Positions 53,134 through 61,158 of a stretch of DNA of 64,000 nucleotides are shown piece after piece. The stretch is from assembly GCA_045595705.1 (NCBI GenBank), contig JAZOBA010000116.1, forward strand, positions 1 through 64,000, given 5' to 3'. Made by a program: the position numbers and the translations under genes. Under the pieces are notes generated by a model, which saw only the letters and a program-made list of their open reading frames with translations, did no database searches and had not been told where the DNA came from. Each line of letters opens with the position of its first letter. Positions within the stretch are counted from its first letter, which is position 1. This DNA comes from JAJPXI01 sp045595705. Its GTDB lineage: Bacteria > Bacillota > Clostridia > Oscillospirales > Oscillospiraceae.

Positions 53134-54996
53134 TTGAAGAAATTCAGCCTGCGCGATGCGATTTTTTACATTTTGATTTTTGTGGTTCTGCTGTCCACCG
53201 TTTCGGTGCTGCAGAAGGTGGAAAAGGACGAAAGCGCCACCTATGCCAAGCTGCGCACTCTGTTCGATCAGGAGAAAGTCCTCTATTTTGAAGCGAAAGA
53301 GGATGAAATTGTCTTGCTCCTGCGGGATGAAGATGGGGACGGCAAGAGCGAGAAAGCGGTCTTCCCTCTGGCCAGCCTGGAAATTTTCTGGCGGGATATG
53401 CACGAGCAGATCGACGCGCAGTACGAGGCGGGAATCCTTGAGGATTACGACTATCCGCAAGGTTTTGTGGCCCCGTGGTGGTTCTCCTTTGCGCCCTATG
53501 TGATCGTTGTTCTGGTGTTTGGCCTGCTCTGGTTTTTCATGGCCCGGCGTCAGGGCGGCGGTGGTGGCGGAGCGAACAACCCCGCCCGCTTCGGGAAAGC
53601 CCGTACCCGCACGCTGTCGGATACCGAAAAGAAGGTGTCCTTTGACGATGTGGCCGGTGCCGATGAGGAAAAGGCTGAGCTGGAAGAAATTGTGGAATTT
53701 CTGAAAGATCCCCAGCGGTTTATTGAATTGGGTGCCCGCATTCCCAAAGGTGTGCTGCTGGTGGGCCCTCCGGGTACCGGCAAGACCCTGCTGGCCCGTG
53801 CCGTAGCTGGTGAGGCCGGTGTGCACTTCCTGTCCATCTCGGGCTCCGACTTTGTGGAGTTGTATGTGGGCGTGGGCGCGTCCCGTGTCCGCGACCTGTT
53901 TGATCAGGCCAAGAAGGAATCCCCTGCTATTGTATTCATCGATGAGATCGATGCCGTGGGCCGTCAGCGTGGTGCCGGTCTGGGCGGCGGTCACGATGAA
54001 CGAGAGCAGACTCTGAACCAGTTGCTGGTGGAAATGGACGGTTTCTCTGCCAACGAGGGAGTTATCGTTCTGGCGGCGACCAACCGTGTGGATATTTTGG
54101 ATCCTGCCCTGTTGCGCCCCGGCCGCTTTGACCGTCAGGTGTATGTGGGTCATCCCGACATCAAGGGCCGTGAGGCCGTTCTGCGCATCCATGCCCGCAA
54201 CAAACCGTTGGCTGAGGATGTCTCGCTGGCCGAGGTGGCAAAGGCCACCGTGGGCTTCACCGGCGCCGATTTGGAGAATCTGATGAACGAGGCTGCCCTG
54301 CTGGCTGCCCGCCGCAGAGAGCGATTCATCACCAACGCCGACCTGCATGAGGCGGTGCTCAAGGTCATTGCCGGCCCTGAGAAAAAGAGCCGTGTGGTTA
54401 CCGAGCATGCCCGCAAGCTGACCGCCTACCATGAGGCCGGTCACGCCATTGTCATAAACGAACTGGAAACCACCGATCCGGTCCACCAGATTACCATCAT
54501 CCCCCGCGGCGGAGCCGGCGGCATGACCATCTCCCTGCCCCAGGAGGATAAGAGCTATCAGTCCAAGAAGGAGCTGACCGAGCAGGTGGCTGTCTGTCTG
54601 GGTGGCCGCGTGGCCGAAGAACTGATGCTGGGTGACATTTCAACCGGCGCATCGAATGATCTGGAGCGTGCCACTGCCATTGCCCGCGCCATGGTCACCA
54701 AGTACGGCATGAGCGAAAAGCTGGGCACTGTAGTTTTCGACAATAACTCCAGCGAGGTCTTCATTGGCCGATCCATGGCTCAGGCCCGCACCTATTCCGA
54801 GGAAGTGGCCGGTCAGATCGACGCCGAGATCCGTGCCATTATCGACGGCGCCTGTGAGCGCTGCCGTGCCATTCTCTCCGAAAAGAAAGAGACGCTGGTC
54901 AAGGTGGCCGAGTATCTGCTGGAACACGAAACCATGTCGGCTGAAGAATTTCAGCAAATTTGCAACGGCCAAGATATCGCCGGTGCGGAAGAATAA
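53134..54996 (+). CDS. ftsH: ATP-dependent zinc metalloprotease FtsH
   Basis: The 620-residue membrane protease has two N-terminal helices (about 9-25 and 113-135) around an extracytoplasmic domain, a glycine-rich linker, an AAA domain with GPPGTGKT at 211-218, DEIDAVGRQR and the second region of homology, and an M41 protease domain with HEAGH at 433-437 and a downstream zinc-ligand Asp. It degrades membrane and regulatory proteins. The start is TTG at 53134, with only a weak AAAGAAG site. Confidence 0.96.
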   Translation: MKKFSLRDAIFYILIFVVLLSTVSVLQKVEKDESATYAKLRTLFDQEKVLYFEAKEDEIVLLLRDEDGDGKSEKAVFPLASLEIFWRDMHEQIDAQYEAGILEDYDYPQGFVAPWWFSFAPYVIVVLVFGLLWFFMARRQGGGGGGANNPARFGKARTRTLSDTEKKVSFDDVAGADEEKAELEEIVEFLKDPQRFIELGARIPKGVLLVGPPGTGKTLLARAVAGEAGVHFLSISGSDFVELYVGVGASRVRDLFDQAKKESPAIVFIDEIDAVGRQRGAGLGGGHDEREQTLNQLLVEMDGFSANEGVIVLAATNRVDILDPALLRPGRFDRQVYVGHPDIKGREAVLRIHARNKPLAEDVSLAEVAKATVGFTGADLENLMNEAALLAARRRERFITNADLHEAVLKVIAGPEKKSRVVTEHARKLTAYHEAGHAIVINELETTDPVHQITIIPRGGAGGMTISLPQEDKSYQSKKELTEQVAVCLGGRVAEELMLGDISTGASNDLERATAIARAMVTKYGMSEKLGTVVFDNNSSEVFIGRSMAQARTYSEEVAGQIDAEIRAIIDGACERCRAILSEKKETLVKVAEYLLEHETMSAEEFQQICNGQDIAGAEE

Positions 54997-55004
54997 AAGT
55001 CCGT

Positions 55005-55010
55005 TATAAT
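55005..55010 (+). promoter_or_regulatory. Possible -10 element before the small gene
   Basis: A perfect TATAAT just after the ftsH stop, but without a recognisable -35 at 16-18 nt. If used, the transcript would begin almost at the first base of the inverted repeat. Confidence 0.35.
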
Positions 55011-55020
55011 GTACAATAAA

Positions 55021-55068
55021 CCTCCTATACTGATATCAGAAAGAGCGAACTGATATCAGTATAGGAGG
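55021..55068 (+). promoter_or_regulatory. Perfect 19-bp inverted repeat masking a ribosome site
   Basis: The arms 55021-55039 and 55050-55068 are perfectly complementary, with a 10-nt purine-rich loop. The 3' arm ends in AGGAGG, the ribosome site of the gene at 55076, so the folded RNA hides it. Each arm also contains the palindrome CTGATATCAG (55030-55039 and 55050-55059), centres 20 bp apart, which could be paired operator sites. TTTTG follows, so weak termination is also possible. Confidence 0.75.
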
Positions 55069-55075
55069 TTTTGTC

Positions 55076-55192
55076 ATGGAGTTTGAACTGCGATTTGTAA
55101 GAGGTCATGTGGAAGTGTACGATTGCTCCGGGCGCTTCCTGTTTTCCGCTGACAGCGAGAAAGAGGCCCGAGAGGAACTGTATGCAGCGTAA
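55076..55192 (+). CDS. Small conserved-looking protein, 38 residues
   Basis: The open frame begins MEFELRFVRGHVEVYD and ends REELYAA. It is too short for most gene finders, but it has a near-perfect AGGAGG 7 nt before the ATG, good local codon texture, and its own terminator at 55201. The product is a small soluble beta-beta-alpha-like chain (two strands then an acidic/basic helix SADSEKEAREEL). I have no function to offer. The masked ribosome site suggests tightly regulated translation. It could be cotranscribed with ftsH. Confidence 0.7.
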   Translation: MEFELRFVRGHVEVYDCSGRFLFSADSEKEAREELYAA

Positions 55193-55200
55193 GATGGCCC

Positions 55201-55228
55201 GGCCGGAAGAAATTTCGGCCGTTTTTTT
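55201..55228 (+). terminator. Terminator of the small gene
   Basis: GGCCG/CGGCC arms with a 10-nt loop partly able to pair, followed by seven T. Confidence 0.7.
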
Positions 55229-55235
55229 ATACAAT

Positions 55236-55285
55236 AAAAAGAAATATGGAGCGACCCGACACAGGGTCGCTCCATATTTCTTTTT
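55236..55285. terminator. Bidirectional terminator
   Basis: A perfect 22-bp stem (55236-55257 with 55264-55285) with 6-nt loop and A/T runs on both ends, just past the lipid-kinase stop on the minus strand. Confidence 0.9.
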
Positions 55286-55289
55286 GCAC

Positions 55290-56180
55290 TTATTTGCCCC
55301 ACACCAGATCCAATGCCTGATATCGATTGGAAATGTCGACGGTCAAGGGGGCGCCTCCGTACTCGCCGTCCAGCGTCCACGGCAGAGGTTCCTGACAGGT
55401 GACCTGCAATTTTTTGGTGGAAAAGGACACGATGGCGCCGCCGTCCATGGGCTTTTTCTGCTGCAGAGTGGTCACAAAGCTCTGCAGCTCGGGCAGAGAT
55501 TTGGGCCGGCGGATCAGCAGAACCTCAAACAAGCCGTCGTCCAGACTGACGTCGGTAGCCAGCGGATTTTTGAAGCCGCCCACCGAAATGGTGTTACTGA
55601 CCATGCCATAGAAAAAGTCGCCCTCCACCGTGCCGCCGTCGTGGGTCAGGGTCACGGGATAGCTTTTGATGGAGCCAAGACGGGTGACGCCTTCCATCAG
55701 GTAGGCCAAATGGCCAAACATGTTTTTGAATTCCTGCGGCGTGTCATAGGATACATCGGTAAAGGCGCCGAAGGCGGCCACGTAGATGAAGGTCTTTTCG
55801 TTGAACTGGCCCACATCACTTCTGCGTACAGGTCCGGTGACTGCCATGCGGGCCGCGTCTTCCAGCACCTTGGGCAGCCCCAGATTGCGGGAGAAGTCGT
55901 TGGTGCTTCCGGCTGGGATATAGCCCAAAACAGGCGGGTCTTGCAAGGCCAGCAGGCCGGAGATGGTTTCGTTCAGCGTTCCGTCACCGCCGCAGCAGAC
56001 GACCCGCTCATACTGTCCGCCCAGTTCGGCGGCCGCACGGGCGGCGTCACCGCGGCACTGGGTGGGATAGGCGGTGGTCAGCCAGCCCTCCTTGGTGAAG
56101 GCGTCCAGAATGCCGGGAAGATGGCCTTTTACCGATCCTTTTCCGGCGGTTGGGTTAAAAAGAAAAAGAAGTTTTTTCAT
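55290..56180 (-). CDS. Diacylglycerol/lipid kinase, YegS/DgkB type
   Basis: The 296-residue protein has the lipid-kinase catalytic region: LFLFNPTAGKG at the N-terminus, CCGGDGTLNE (GGDGT) and GYIPAGSTNDFSRNLGLP, then a beta-sandwich C-domain. It phosphorylates a lipid such as diacylglycerol; DgkB of Bacillus recycles it for lipoteichoic acid synthesis, a plausible role but not certain. ATG 56180 after GGAAGGG; the frame extends upstream but without support. Confidence 0.9.
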   Translation of the reverse strand: MKKLLFLFNPTAGKGSVKGHLPGILDAFTKEGWLTTAYPTQCRGDAARAAAELGGQYERVVCCGGDGTLNETISGLLALQDPPVLGYIPAGSTNDFSRNLGLPKVLEDAARMAVTGPVRRSDVGQFNEKTFIYVAAFGAFTDVSYDTPQEFKNMFGHLAYLMEGVTRLGSIKSYPVTLTHDGGTVEGDFFYGMVSNTISVGGFKNPLATDVSLDDGLFEVLLIRRPKSLPELQSFVTTLQQKKPMDGGAIVSFSTKKLQVTCQEPLPWTLDGEYGGAPLTVDISNRYQALDLVWGK

Positions 56181-56301
56181 TGGAAATCCCTTCCGTTCGG
56201 TTTCAATAATCAATGTCATTATATCCCTGCGCAAGAAAAAATCAACAAAGGATTTGTAAACTTTTTATGCATTATCTGTTGGTTTAAAGCGGTAAAGTAT
56301 A

Positions 56302-56329
56302 TTGCTTTTTAAGGAATTCGTGGTACAAT
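56302..56329 (+). promoter_or_regulatory. Promoter for azlCD
   Basis: TTGCTT and TACAAT with a 16-nt spacer and TG extension, 33 nt before the start. Confidence 0.55.
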
Positions 56330-56362
56330 GAAAACCAACTGACTCACAGGGGTGTGATCAAC

Positions 56363-57094
56363 TTGAACCGCAGGACCTTCGCCGCTGCGTTTCCCATTAC
56401 CGTTCCGGTGCTGATGGGCTATCTGGCTATCGGCATCGCATTTGGGCTGATGCTGGAGGCGGCAGGATACAACGTAATATGGGCCTTTTTTATGTCGCTG
56501 TCCATTTATGCCGGATCGGGTCAATATCTGGGTGTGGAACTGCTTGCTACCGGTGCTGCTTTGGCACAGGTGGCTTTGCTGACCTTCCTGATCAATTTCC
56601 GTCATCTGGTGTACGGCCTGTCCATGCTGGAAAAGTTCCGCGGCATGGGCAAGCGCAAATGGTATATGATCTTTTCGCTGACTGATGAGACTTACGCTCT
56701 GCTGGCGGGCGCCAATCCTCCGCCGGGTGTTGCGCCCCGTGATTTCTACTTCGCCGTGGCGATCCTGGACCATTGCTATTGGATTTTGGGGTCGATTATC
56801 GGCTCGGTGGCCGGTGCGCTGATCGGCTTTGATACCACCGGCGTGGAGTTTGCCATGACCGCACTGTTTCTGGTGATTGCAGTGGACCAATGGCGCAGTT
56901 ACCGCAGTCATATCCCGGCCATTCTGGGTGCGGGAGCCACCCTGCTCTGTCTGTTTGTGGTGGGTGCCGACATGATGTTGCTGCCTGCTCTGGTCATCAT
57001 CGTGGCGATTTTGTTGATTTTGCGTGTCCGGCTGGAGAAGAAAACTGCCGATGCCCAACCGGCAGAACGGAAGGAGGCGGAACCGGAATGCTGA
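56363..57094 (+). CDS. azlC: Branched-chain amino acid exporter subunit AzlC
   Basis: The 243-residue membrane protein has about seven hydrophobic segments and the AzlC pattern FPITVPVLMGYLAIGIAFG, SIYAGSGQYLGVEL and FLINFRHLVYGLSM. With the small AzlD partner it exports branched-chain amino acids and analogues. The start is TTG 56363, spaced from GGGGTG; GTG 56354 is too close to the site. It overlaps azlD by 7 nt. Confidence 0.92.
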   Translation: MNRRTFAAAFPITVPVLMGYLAIGIAFGLMLEAAGYNVIWAFFMSLSIYAGSGQYLGVELLATGAALAQVALLTFLINFRHLVYGLSMLEKFRGMGKRKWYMIFSLTDETYALLAGANPPPGVAPRDFYFAVAILDHCYWILGSIIGSVAGALIGFDTTGVEFAMTALFLVIAVDQWRSYRSHIPAILGAGATLLCLFVVGADMMLLPALVIIVAILLILRVRLEKKTADAQPAERKEAEPEC

Positions 57095-57474
57095 CGCCTG
57101 CTCAGGCCATTGCTTCGATTGCTGTTATGGCCGTTGTGACTTTTCTGACCCGATTCCTGCCATTTCTGCTCTTTGACCGGGGTGAGGAACCGCCCAAACT
57201 GGTGCTGTATCTGGGGCGTGTATTGCCTCCGGCCGTCATTGCCATGCTGATTATTTACTGTCTGCGCAATCCGGCCCTGACGGTTCCGGCAGACCTGACC
57301 GCAACCCTGTCCGGTTGGTGGGCGGCCATTGTTTCCTTTTTTGTGGGGTGGGCCCCGCAGTTGATTTCGGGCGCGGTGGTGGTTATTCTCCACATATGGA
57401 AGAAAAACAACCTGCTGTCTATTTTCAGCGGTACTATACTGTATATGATTCTGGTTCAGTTTGTATTTGTGTGA
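57088..57474 (+). CDS. azlD: Branched-chain amino acid exporter subunit AzlD
   Basis: The 128-residue protein with four hydrophobic segments shows AzlD features: VTFLTRFLPFLLF, LGRVLPPAVIAMLIIYCL. It is the partner of AzlC. GGAGG before ATG 57088 inside the azlC 3' end. Confidence 0.9.
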   Translation: MLTPAQAIASIAVMAVVTFLTRFLPFLLFDRGEEPPKLVLYLGRVLPPAVIAMLIIYCLRNPALTVPADLTATLSGWWAAIVSFFVGWAPQLISGAVVVILHIWKKNNLLSIFSGTILYMILVQFVFV

Positions 57475-57480
57475 ATATCC

Positions 57481-57508
57481 AAGGCCGTGTCGTTTCCGAC
57501 ACGGCCTT
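57481..57508. terminator. Terminator between azlD and spoIIP
   Basis: A 12-bp perfect stem (57481-57492 with 57497-57508) and 4-nt loop, between convergent genes; T-run is short on both sides. Confidence 0.75.
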
Positions 57509-57516
57509 TGGTTTGC

Positions 57517-58677
57517 TTACATCAGATTAGTCAGTACCTCGCCGGCGGCTTTGGCAAACAGTCTGGCCCCGCGCAGGGCTTCCTGCAGAGTGTTTCCGTG
57601 GGACCCTACTTCGATCAACAGGGACCCTTGGGTAAGCTGCTGATTAAATCGGGAGGAGCGCAGCATGATGGGACGGGCCGCCGTGGGCCACCGAGTGTCC
57701 AAAACTTGCTGAATACGCACAGCCAAGGACAGATTTTTCTGCCAATGGGGGTGCTTCTGCCCCAGATCGTCGGTTCCTACGATCATCATGACCTGCGCGG
57801 TCTTTTCTCCGTCGATTTCAGTGACCGCTTTGTATACCGTGCCGTTTTCACCGACCAGTGCGTCCCGGTGGACGTCCAGTACAATCTGAATGGAGGGGTA
57901 TTCTTTTAGCCACGCCTCGATTCCTTCGCAGGAGCGGCCGTAGGCGCCGCTGTACTGCGGATAGTCGTACAAGGTCCGGTCGTGGACTACGGACAAGCCC
58001 AGGTCCTCGAAAATGGTCTGCATTTCATCCCCAATGCGAACCACATTGTAGGCCTCGTTGGTGGTGCGGGAGGCATCGCTTTCCTGATAGATGTCGGTGC
58101 CGTCCATGGTATATGCCTCGCTGCCGTGGGTATGTACGATCAGGACCTGCGGACCGTCCTTAGGCAGTTCCAGCGTGACTTCAGTTTGCGCAAGGGCAGC
58201 AAGATCCACTGTTTTACCGGTCCGGTTATACAGATAAACACCCTGCGTGGCCAGCGCGCCCTCGCTTTCGGAGGGTAAGAAGGTGCGAGGCAGGATATCC
58301 TCCGGAGCGGCGGTGGTTTCCGGAAGAGGCGTTTCTTCCAGATCCTCAAGTTGAGCAGGTGGCGGTTCGGGGAGTACATTTTCCGGGCTTTCGGTGGGCT
58401 GCGCCTGCAGTTGGGCGATGGGTTCCGAGTTGGCCTGTAGAAAGGCGGATTCACTTAGAGCCAGCTGCTGCCAGTGGGTCAGTTGATTCCAAGGGGTGTC
58501 ACGCCAGGTCTCCGGACCCAATTCGGCCTGCAGGGCGGCAGCCACAAAGGCCGAACTCTCACCCAGCCGCAGGCAGGCCTCGCCCGGGTCGCAAGTCAGA
58601 GCAATAAGCCAGATTGCCACAACAGCGAGAAACAGCGCGACCGACCGCCGCAGCCAGCGAAAACCTTGTCCTCTCAT
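57517..58677 (-). CDS. spoIIP: Stage II sporulation protein P
   Basis: The 386-residue protein has one N-terminal membrane helix (about residues 12-28), a Pro/Glu-rich spacer, and a SpoIIP amidase/endopeptidase domain with VLIVHTHGSEAYT (zinc His and Glu), RTTNEAYNVVRIGDEM, and VLDVHRDALV. It removes septal peptidoglycan during engulfment in the mother cell, together with SpoIID and SpoIIM. A candidate sigma-E promoter lies just upstream. ATG 58677 follows AAAGGATG. The product is good evidence that the organism, or its recent ancestor, sporulates. Confidence 0.94.
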   Translation of the reverse strand: MRGQGFRWLRRSVALFLAVVAIWLIALTCDPGEACLRLGESSAFVAAALQAELGPETWRDTPWNQLTHWQQLALSESAFLQANSEPIAQLQAQPTESPENVLPEPPPAQLEDLEETPLPETTAAPEDILPRTFLPSESEGALATQGVYLYNRTGKTVDLAALAQTEVTLELPKDGPQVLIVHTHGSEAYTMDGTDIYQESDASRTTNEAYNVVRIGDEMQTIFEDLGLSVVHDRTLYDYPQYSGAYGRSCEGIEAWLKEYPSIQIVLDVHRDALVGENGTVYKAVTEIDGEKTAQVMMIVGTDDLGQKHPHWQKNLSLAVRIQQVLDTRWPTAARPIMLRSSRFNQQLTQGSLLIEVGSHGNTLQEALRGARLFAKAAGEVLTNLM

Positions 58678-58711
58678 ACTTTATCCCATCCTTTGTCCTT
58701 TGTGATGAAAC

Positions 58712-58740
58712 AGTTTATGCGGCCTGAAAGGGGGATATTC
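58712..58740 (-). promoter_or_regulatory. Candidate sigma-E promoter for spoIIP
   Basis: On the minus strand GAATATC (58740-58734) and CATAAACT (58719-58712) are spaced by 14 nt. They are close to the Bacillus sigma-E consensus (-35 KMATATT, -10 CATACAMT). The ATG is 34 nt downstream. SpoIIP is a known sigma-E target. Confidence 0.65.
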
Positions 58741-58767
58741 CGCCAAATAATTTGAAAATCAAAGGTA

Positions 58768-58795
58768 TTGACAGCAGAAACAGGAAGAGTATAAT
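58768..58795 (+). promoter_or_regulatory. Consensus sigma-A promoter for the MarR gene
   Basis: Perfect TTGACA and TATAAT with a 16-nt spacer; the start codon is 35 nt downstream. Confidence 0.85.
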
Positions 58796-58830
58796 GAGCC
58801 TCGCCGATCAAGACTTATGAGGTGGTTTGC

Positions 58831-59286
58831 TTGGATACACGCGGTGAAGCGCTCAACCGTTTTATGGTGGAGACATTTAATGAAATTCTGAAAACCGAAG
58901 AGCAGTCCTTGACTGAGAAGTGGCCCGATCTGACCGTGCGAGAGTTTCACCTGCTGGAGGAGGTCTGCCGAATTGTGGACGAGGGGCGGGATAACCGCGC
59001 ATCCGCCATTGCTGTAGCCCAGCGAGTCACCGCCGGGACGCTGACCACCATGGTTGCCCTGCTGGAGAAGAAGGGCTATCTGGAGCGCCGCCGGGACGGA
59101 AATGATCGCCGTGCCGTACGCATCCACCCCACCGAAAAAGGGTGGCAGGCCAATCAAGACCATACCGCCTTTCATCAGGAACTGGTGGAAACCGTGCAGG
59201 GCGCGCTCAATCAAGAGGAATGTGCGGTGTTTCTGCGTGCACTGGACGTGGTCAGCGGGTTCTTTCAAAATAAAAACATTGGGTAA
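58831..59286 (+). CDS. MarR-family transcriptional regulator
   Basis: The 151-residue protein fits the winged-helix MarR fold: LTVREFHLLEEVCRIV, ASAIAVAQRVTAGTLTTMVALLEKKGYLERRRDGNDRRAVRIHPTEKG and a C-terminal dimerisation helix. The R-D-x-x-D-R-R-A wing is well conserved. Ligand and targets are unknown. The start is TTG 58831, after GAGGTGG. The gene is divergent from spoIIP and 134 nt ahead of htrA. Its own strong promoter suggests autorepression could occur, but I see no clear operator. Confidence 0.88.
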   Translation: MDTRGEALNRFMVETFNEILKTEEQSLTEKWPDLTVREFHLLEEVCRIVDEGRDNRASAIAVAQRVTAGTLTTMVALLEKKGYLERRRDGNDRRAVRIHPTEKGWQANQDHTAFHQELVETVQGALNQEECAVFLRALDVVSGFFQNKNIG

Positions 59287-59420
59287 TATGTGCTTCGGAT
59301 GGCAACAGTTTGCTTTTAATTTGTTAAAAAATCCTTTGTTTTGACTTCATACTTTAGCCACATTTTTGGGGTATCTTATCGCTGTGAAATAAAATACCGC
59401 TCCAAAGGAGAACGCAAAAT

Positions 59421-60776
59421 ATGAATTACGATTTTTATGAATCCCCTCACCGTCCGCAGGAGGACACCATTCCAATCACCGACTTTAAGGTAGAAGATAT
59501 GGGATCTGCCTCCGGCGAGCCCAAGAAAAAAAGAGGTTGGCTTAAAGTTGTGGCACTTTGTCTGGTTTGCGCGTTGTTGGGTACCGCAGGCGGTGCGGCA
59601 GTCGCTACCGTGCTGGCTGAAAAAACCGGTCAGGGTGAAAACACAACCACCCTTTATGAAAGTGACCGAGTGCCCACCGTAGTGGGCGTGACCCATATCA
59701 ACACCGGGAAAGAGCACTCGCTGGAGGAAATTTATGCCTCCTGGGTCAACTCCACCGTGGGCATCAGCACCGAGATCGTGACCACAAACTGGTTCGGCCA
59801 GCAGGTCATTGGCGGCGCTGCCGCCGGTTCCGGTTTTGTCATTTCATCGGATGGCTACATTGTCACCAATTATCACGTGGTTGAGGGTGCGCACACCATC
59901 AAGGTCACATTTTATGACGGCTCGGAGTATCAGGCTACACTGGTGGGCGGAGAAGCAAACAATGACGTGGCCGTGCTGAAAATTGATGCACAGGGGCTGA
60001 CCCCGGTCATCATCGGCAATTCCGACAATCTTCATGTGGGCCAAACGGTTACAGCGATTGGCAATCCTCTGGGTGAACTGACGTTCAGTCAGTCGGCCGG
60101 TATTATTTCGGCCATGGACCGCACGGTGACCTTTGACGGCGGTGTTAAAATCAACATGCTCCAGACCGACTGCACCATCAACGCGGGCAACTCCGGAGGC
60201 CCTCTGTTTAACCTGTACGGCGAGGTCATCGGCATTACCAGCGCAAAGTATTCCAACAACGGTTCTTATTCCGAGGCGACTATCGAGGGGATCGGTTTTG
60301 CCATTCCCATGAACGATGTGGAGGGCATCATCAAGGACCTGATCGAGCACGGTTATGTGACCGGTAAGCCCAATGTGGGAGTTCTGCTGGACGACATTGA
60401 TATCAACGCCCTGCGGTACGGTATTCCCGACGGAGCCGAGATTATGGCCATTCTGGAAGGCTCCTGCGCCCAAAAGGCTGGTCTGCAGGTGGGAGACATT
60501 GTGACCAAAGTGGATGATGCCGAGATTAGCAGTGTGACCGGCCTGCAAGATGCGGTCAGGAAGCACAGGGCCGGAGATTCCGTGACCTTTACCGTTTATC
60601 GCAACGGTGATACAAAGGAAATCACCATGACGTTGGATGAGAGCAATCAGGAACGTACCGAGGCCATGAATGTGCTTGCAGAAGAATATAACAAGAGCCA
60701 GCAGGAACAGCAGCAATCTCAGCAGGGAAACAGTTATTATCCCGGCTACGGATTTGGCTGGCCCTTTGGCTGGTAA
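59421..60776 (+). CDS. htrA: HtrA/DegP-type serine protease
   Basis: The 451-residue S1C protease has a cytoplasmic N-terminus of about 40 residues, one membrane helix (residues 43-66), a trypsin-like domain with His152 (TNYHVV), Asp182 (NNDVAV) and Ser258 (GNSGGPL), and one PDZ domain (about 310-400). The tail is Gln/Ser-rich and ends in aromatic/Gly residues (YPGYGFGWPFGW), which is unusual. It degrades misfolded envelope proteins. AAAGGAG before ATG 59421. Confidence 0.94.
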   Translation: MNYDFYESPHRPQEDTIPITDFKVEDMGSASGEPKKKRGWLKVVALCLVCALLGTAGGAAVATVLAEKTGQGENTTTLYESDRVPTVVGVTHINTGKEHSLEEIYASWVNSTVGISTEIVTTNWFGQQVIGGAAAGSGFVISSDGYIVTNYHVVEGAHTIKVTFYDGSEYQATLVGGEANNDVAVLKIDAQGLTPVIIGNSDNLHVGQTVTAIGNPLGELTFSQSAGIISAMDRTVTFDGGVKINMLQTDCTINAGNSGGPLFNLYGEVIGITSAKYSNNGSYSEATIEGIGFAIPMNDVEGIIKDLIEHGYVTGKPNVGVLLDDIDINALRYGIPDGAEIMAILEGSCAQKAGLQVGDIVTKVDDAEISSVTGLQDAVRKHRAGDSVTFTVYRNGDTKEITMTLDESNQERTEAMNVLAEEYNKSQQEQQQSQQGNSYYPGYGFGWPFGW

Positions 60777-60790
60777 TATGAATTGACGGC

Positions 60791-60815
60791 GGCGCCTCCG
60801 TTTCCGGGGGCGCCG
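60791..60815 (+). terminator. Terminator after htrA
   Basis: A 10-bp GC-rich stem with one G-T pair (60791-60800 with 60805-60814) and TTTT after. Confidence 0.8.
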
Positions 60816-60826
60816 TTTTGATGAGA

Positions 60827-60863
60827 AAACCCATCGGACAGAGCTAAACTGCCCGGTGGGTTT
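60827..60863. other. Second hairpin after htrA
   Basis: An 11-bp stem (60827-60837 with 60853-60863) with a 15-nt loop; it has T on the minus side, so it may stop leftward transcription from the island. Confidence 0.5.
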
Positions 60864-60877
60864 CTTCCTGAAAAAAA

Positions 60878-60905
60878 GAAATGCCGCCCATTTGGGCGGC
60901 ATTTC
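60878..60905 (-). terminator. Leftward terminator at the island border
   Basis: A perfect 12-bp stem (60878-60889 with 60894-60905) with a 4-nt loop is followed on the minus strand by seven T. Confidence 0.8.
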
Positions 60906-61158
60906 GAAAAAAGCAGATTGTACGGTAAGATCAGCGCTTGCTTAACTTAGGTGCGGAATTTCACAATTACCAAAACCACAATGTATGGTACTATCTGCTC
61001 TTTCACAAATACTATGTATTGTGGATTTCACAGCCACTAAAAATTTCACAAAAATTTTTGTGCGCAAATCATGCGCAAATCACTTAAATTTCGCGGCTTT
61101 TTACCTCGTTTTGCTTTAACATACTAAATTATAACTAGCCTCGAAATTGCTTCACAAT
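60906..61158. other. Repeat-rich non-coding end of the island
   Basis: No gene is visible in the ~250 bp. It holds five TTCACA motifs (near 60961, 61002, 61027, 61046 and 61151), a perfect 16-bp palindrome CACAAAAATTTTTGTG (61047-61062), and a tandem 11-bp repeat TGCGCAAATCA (61061-61071, 61072-61082). Such arrays are typical of integrase or excisionase arm sites and att regions. Confidence 0.5.
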
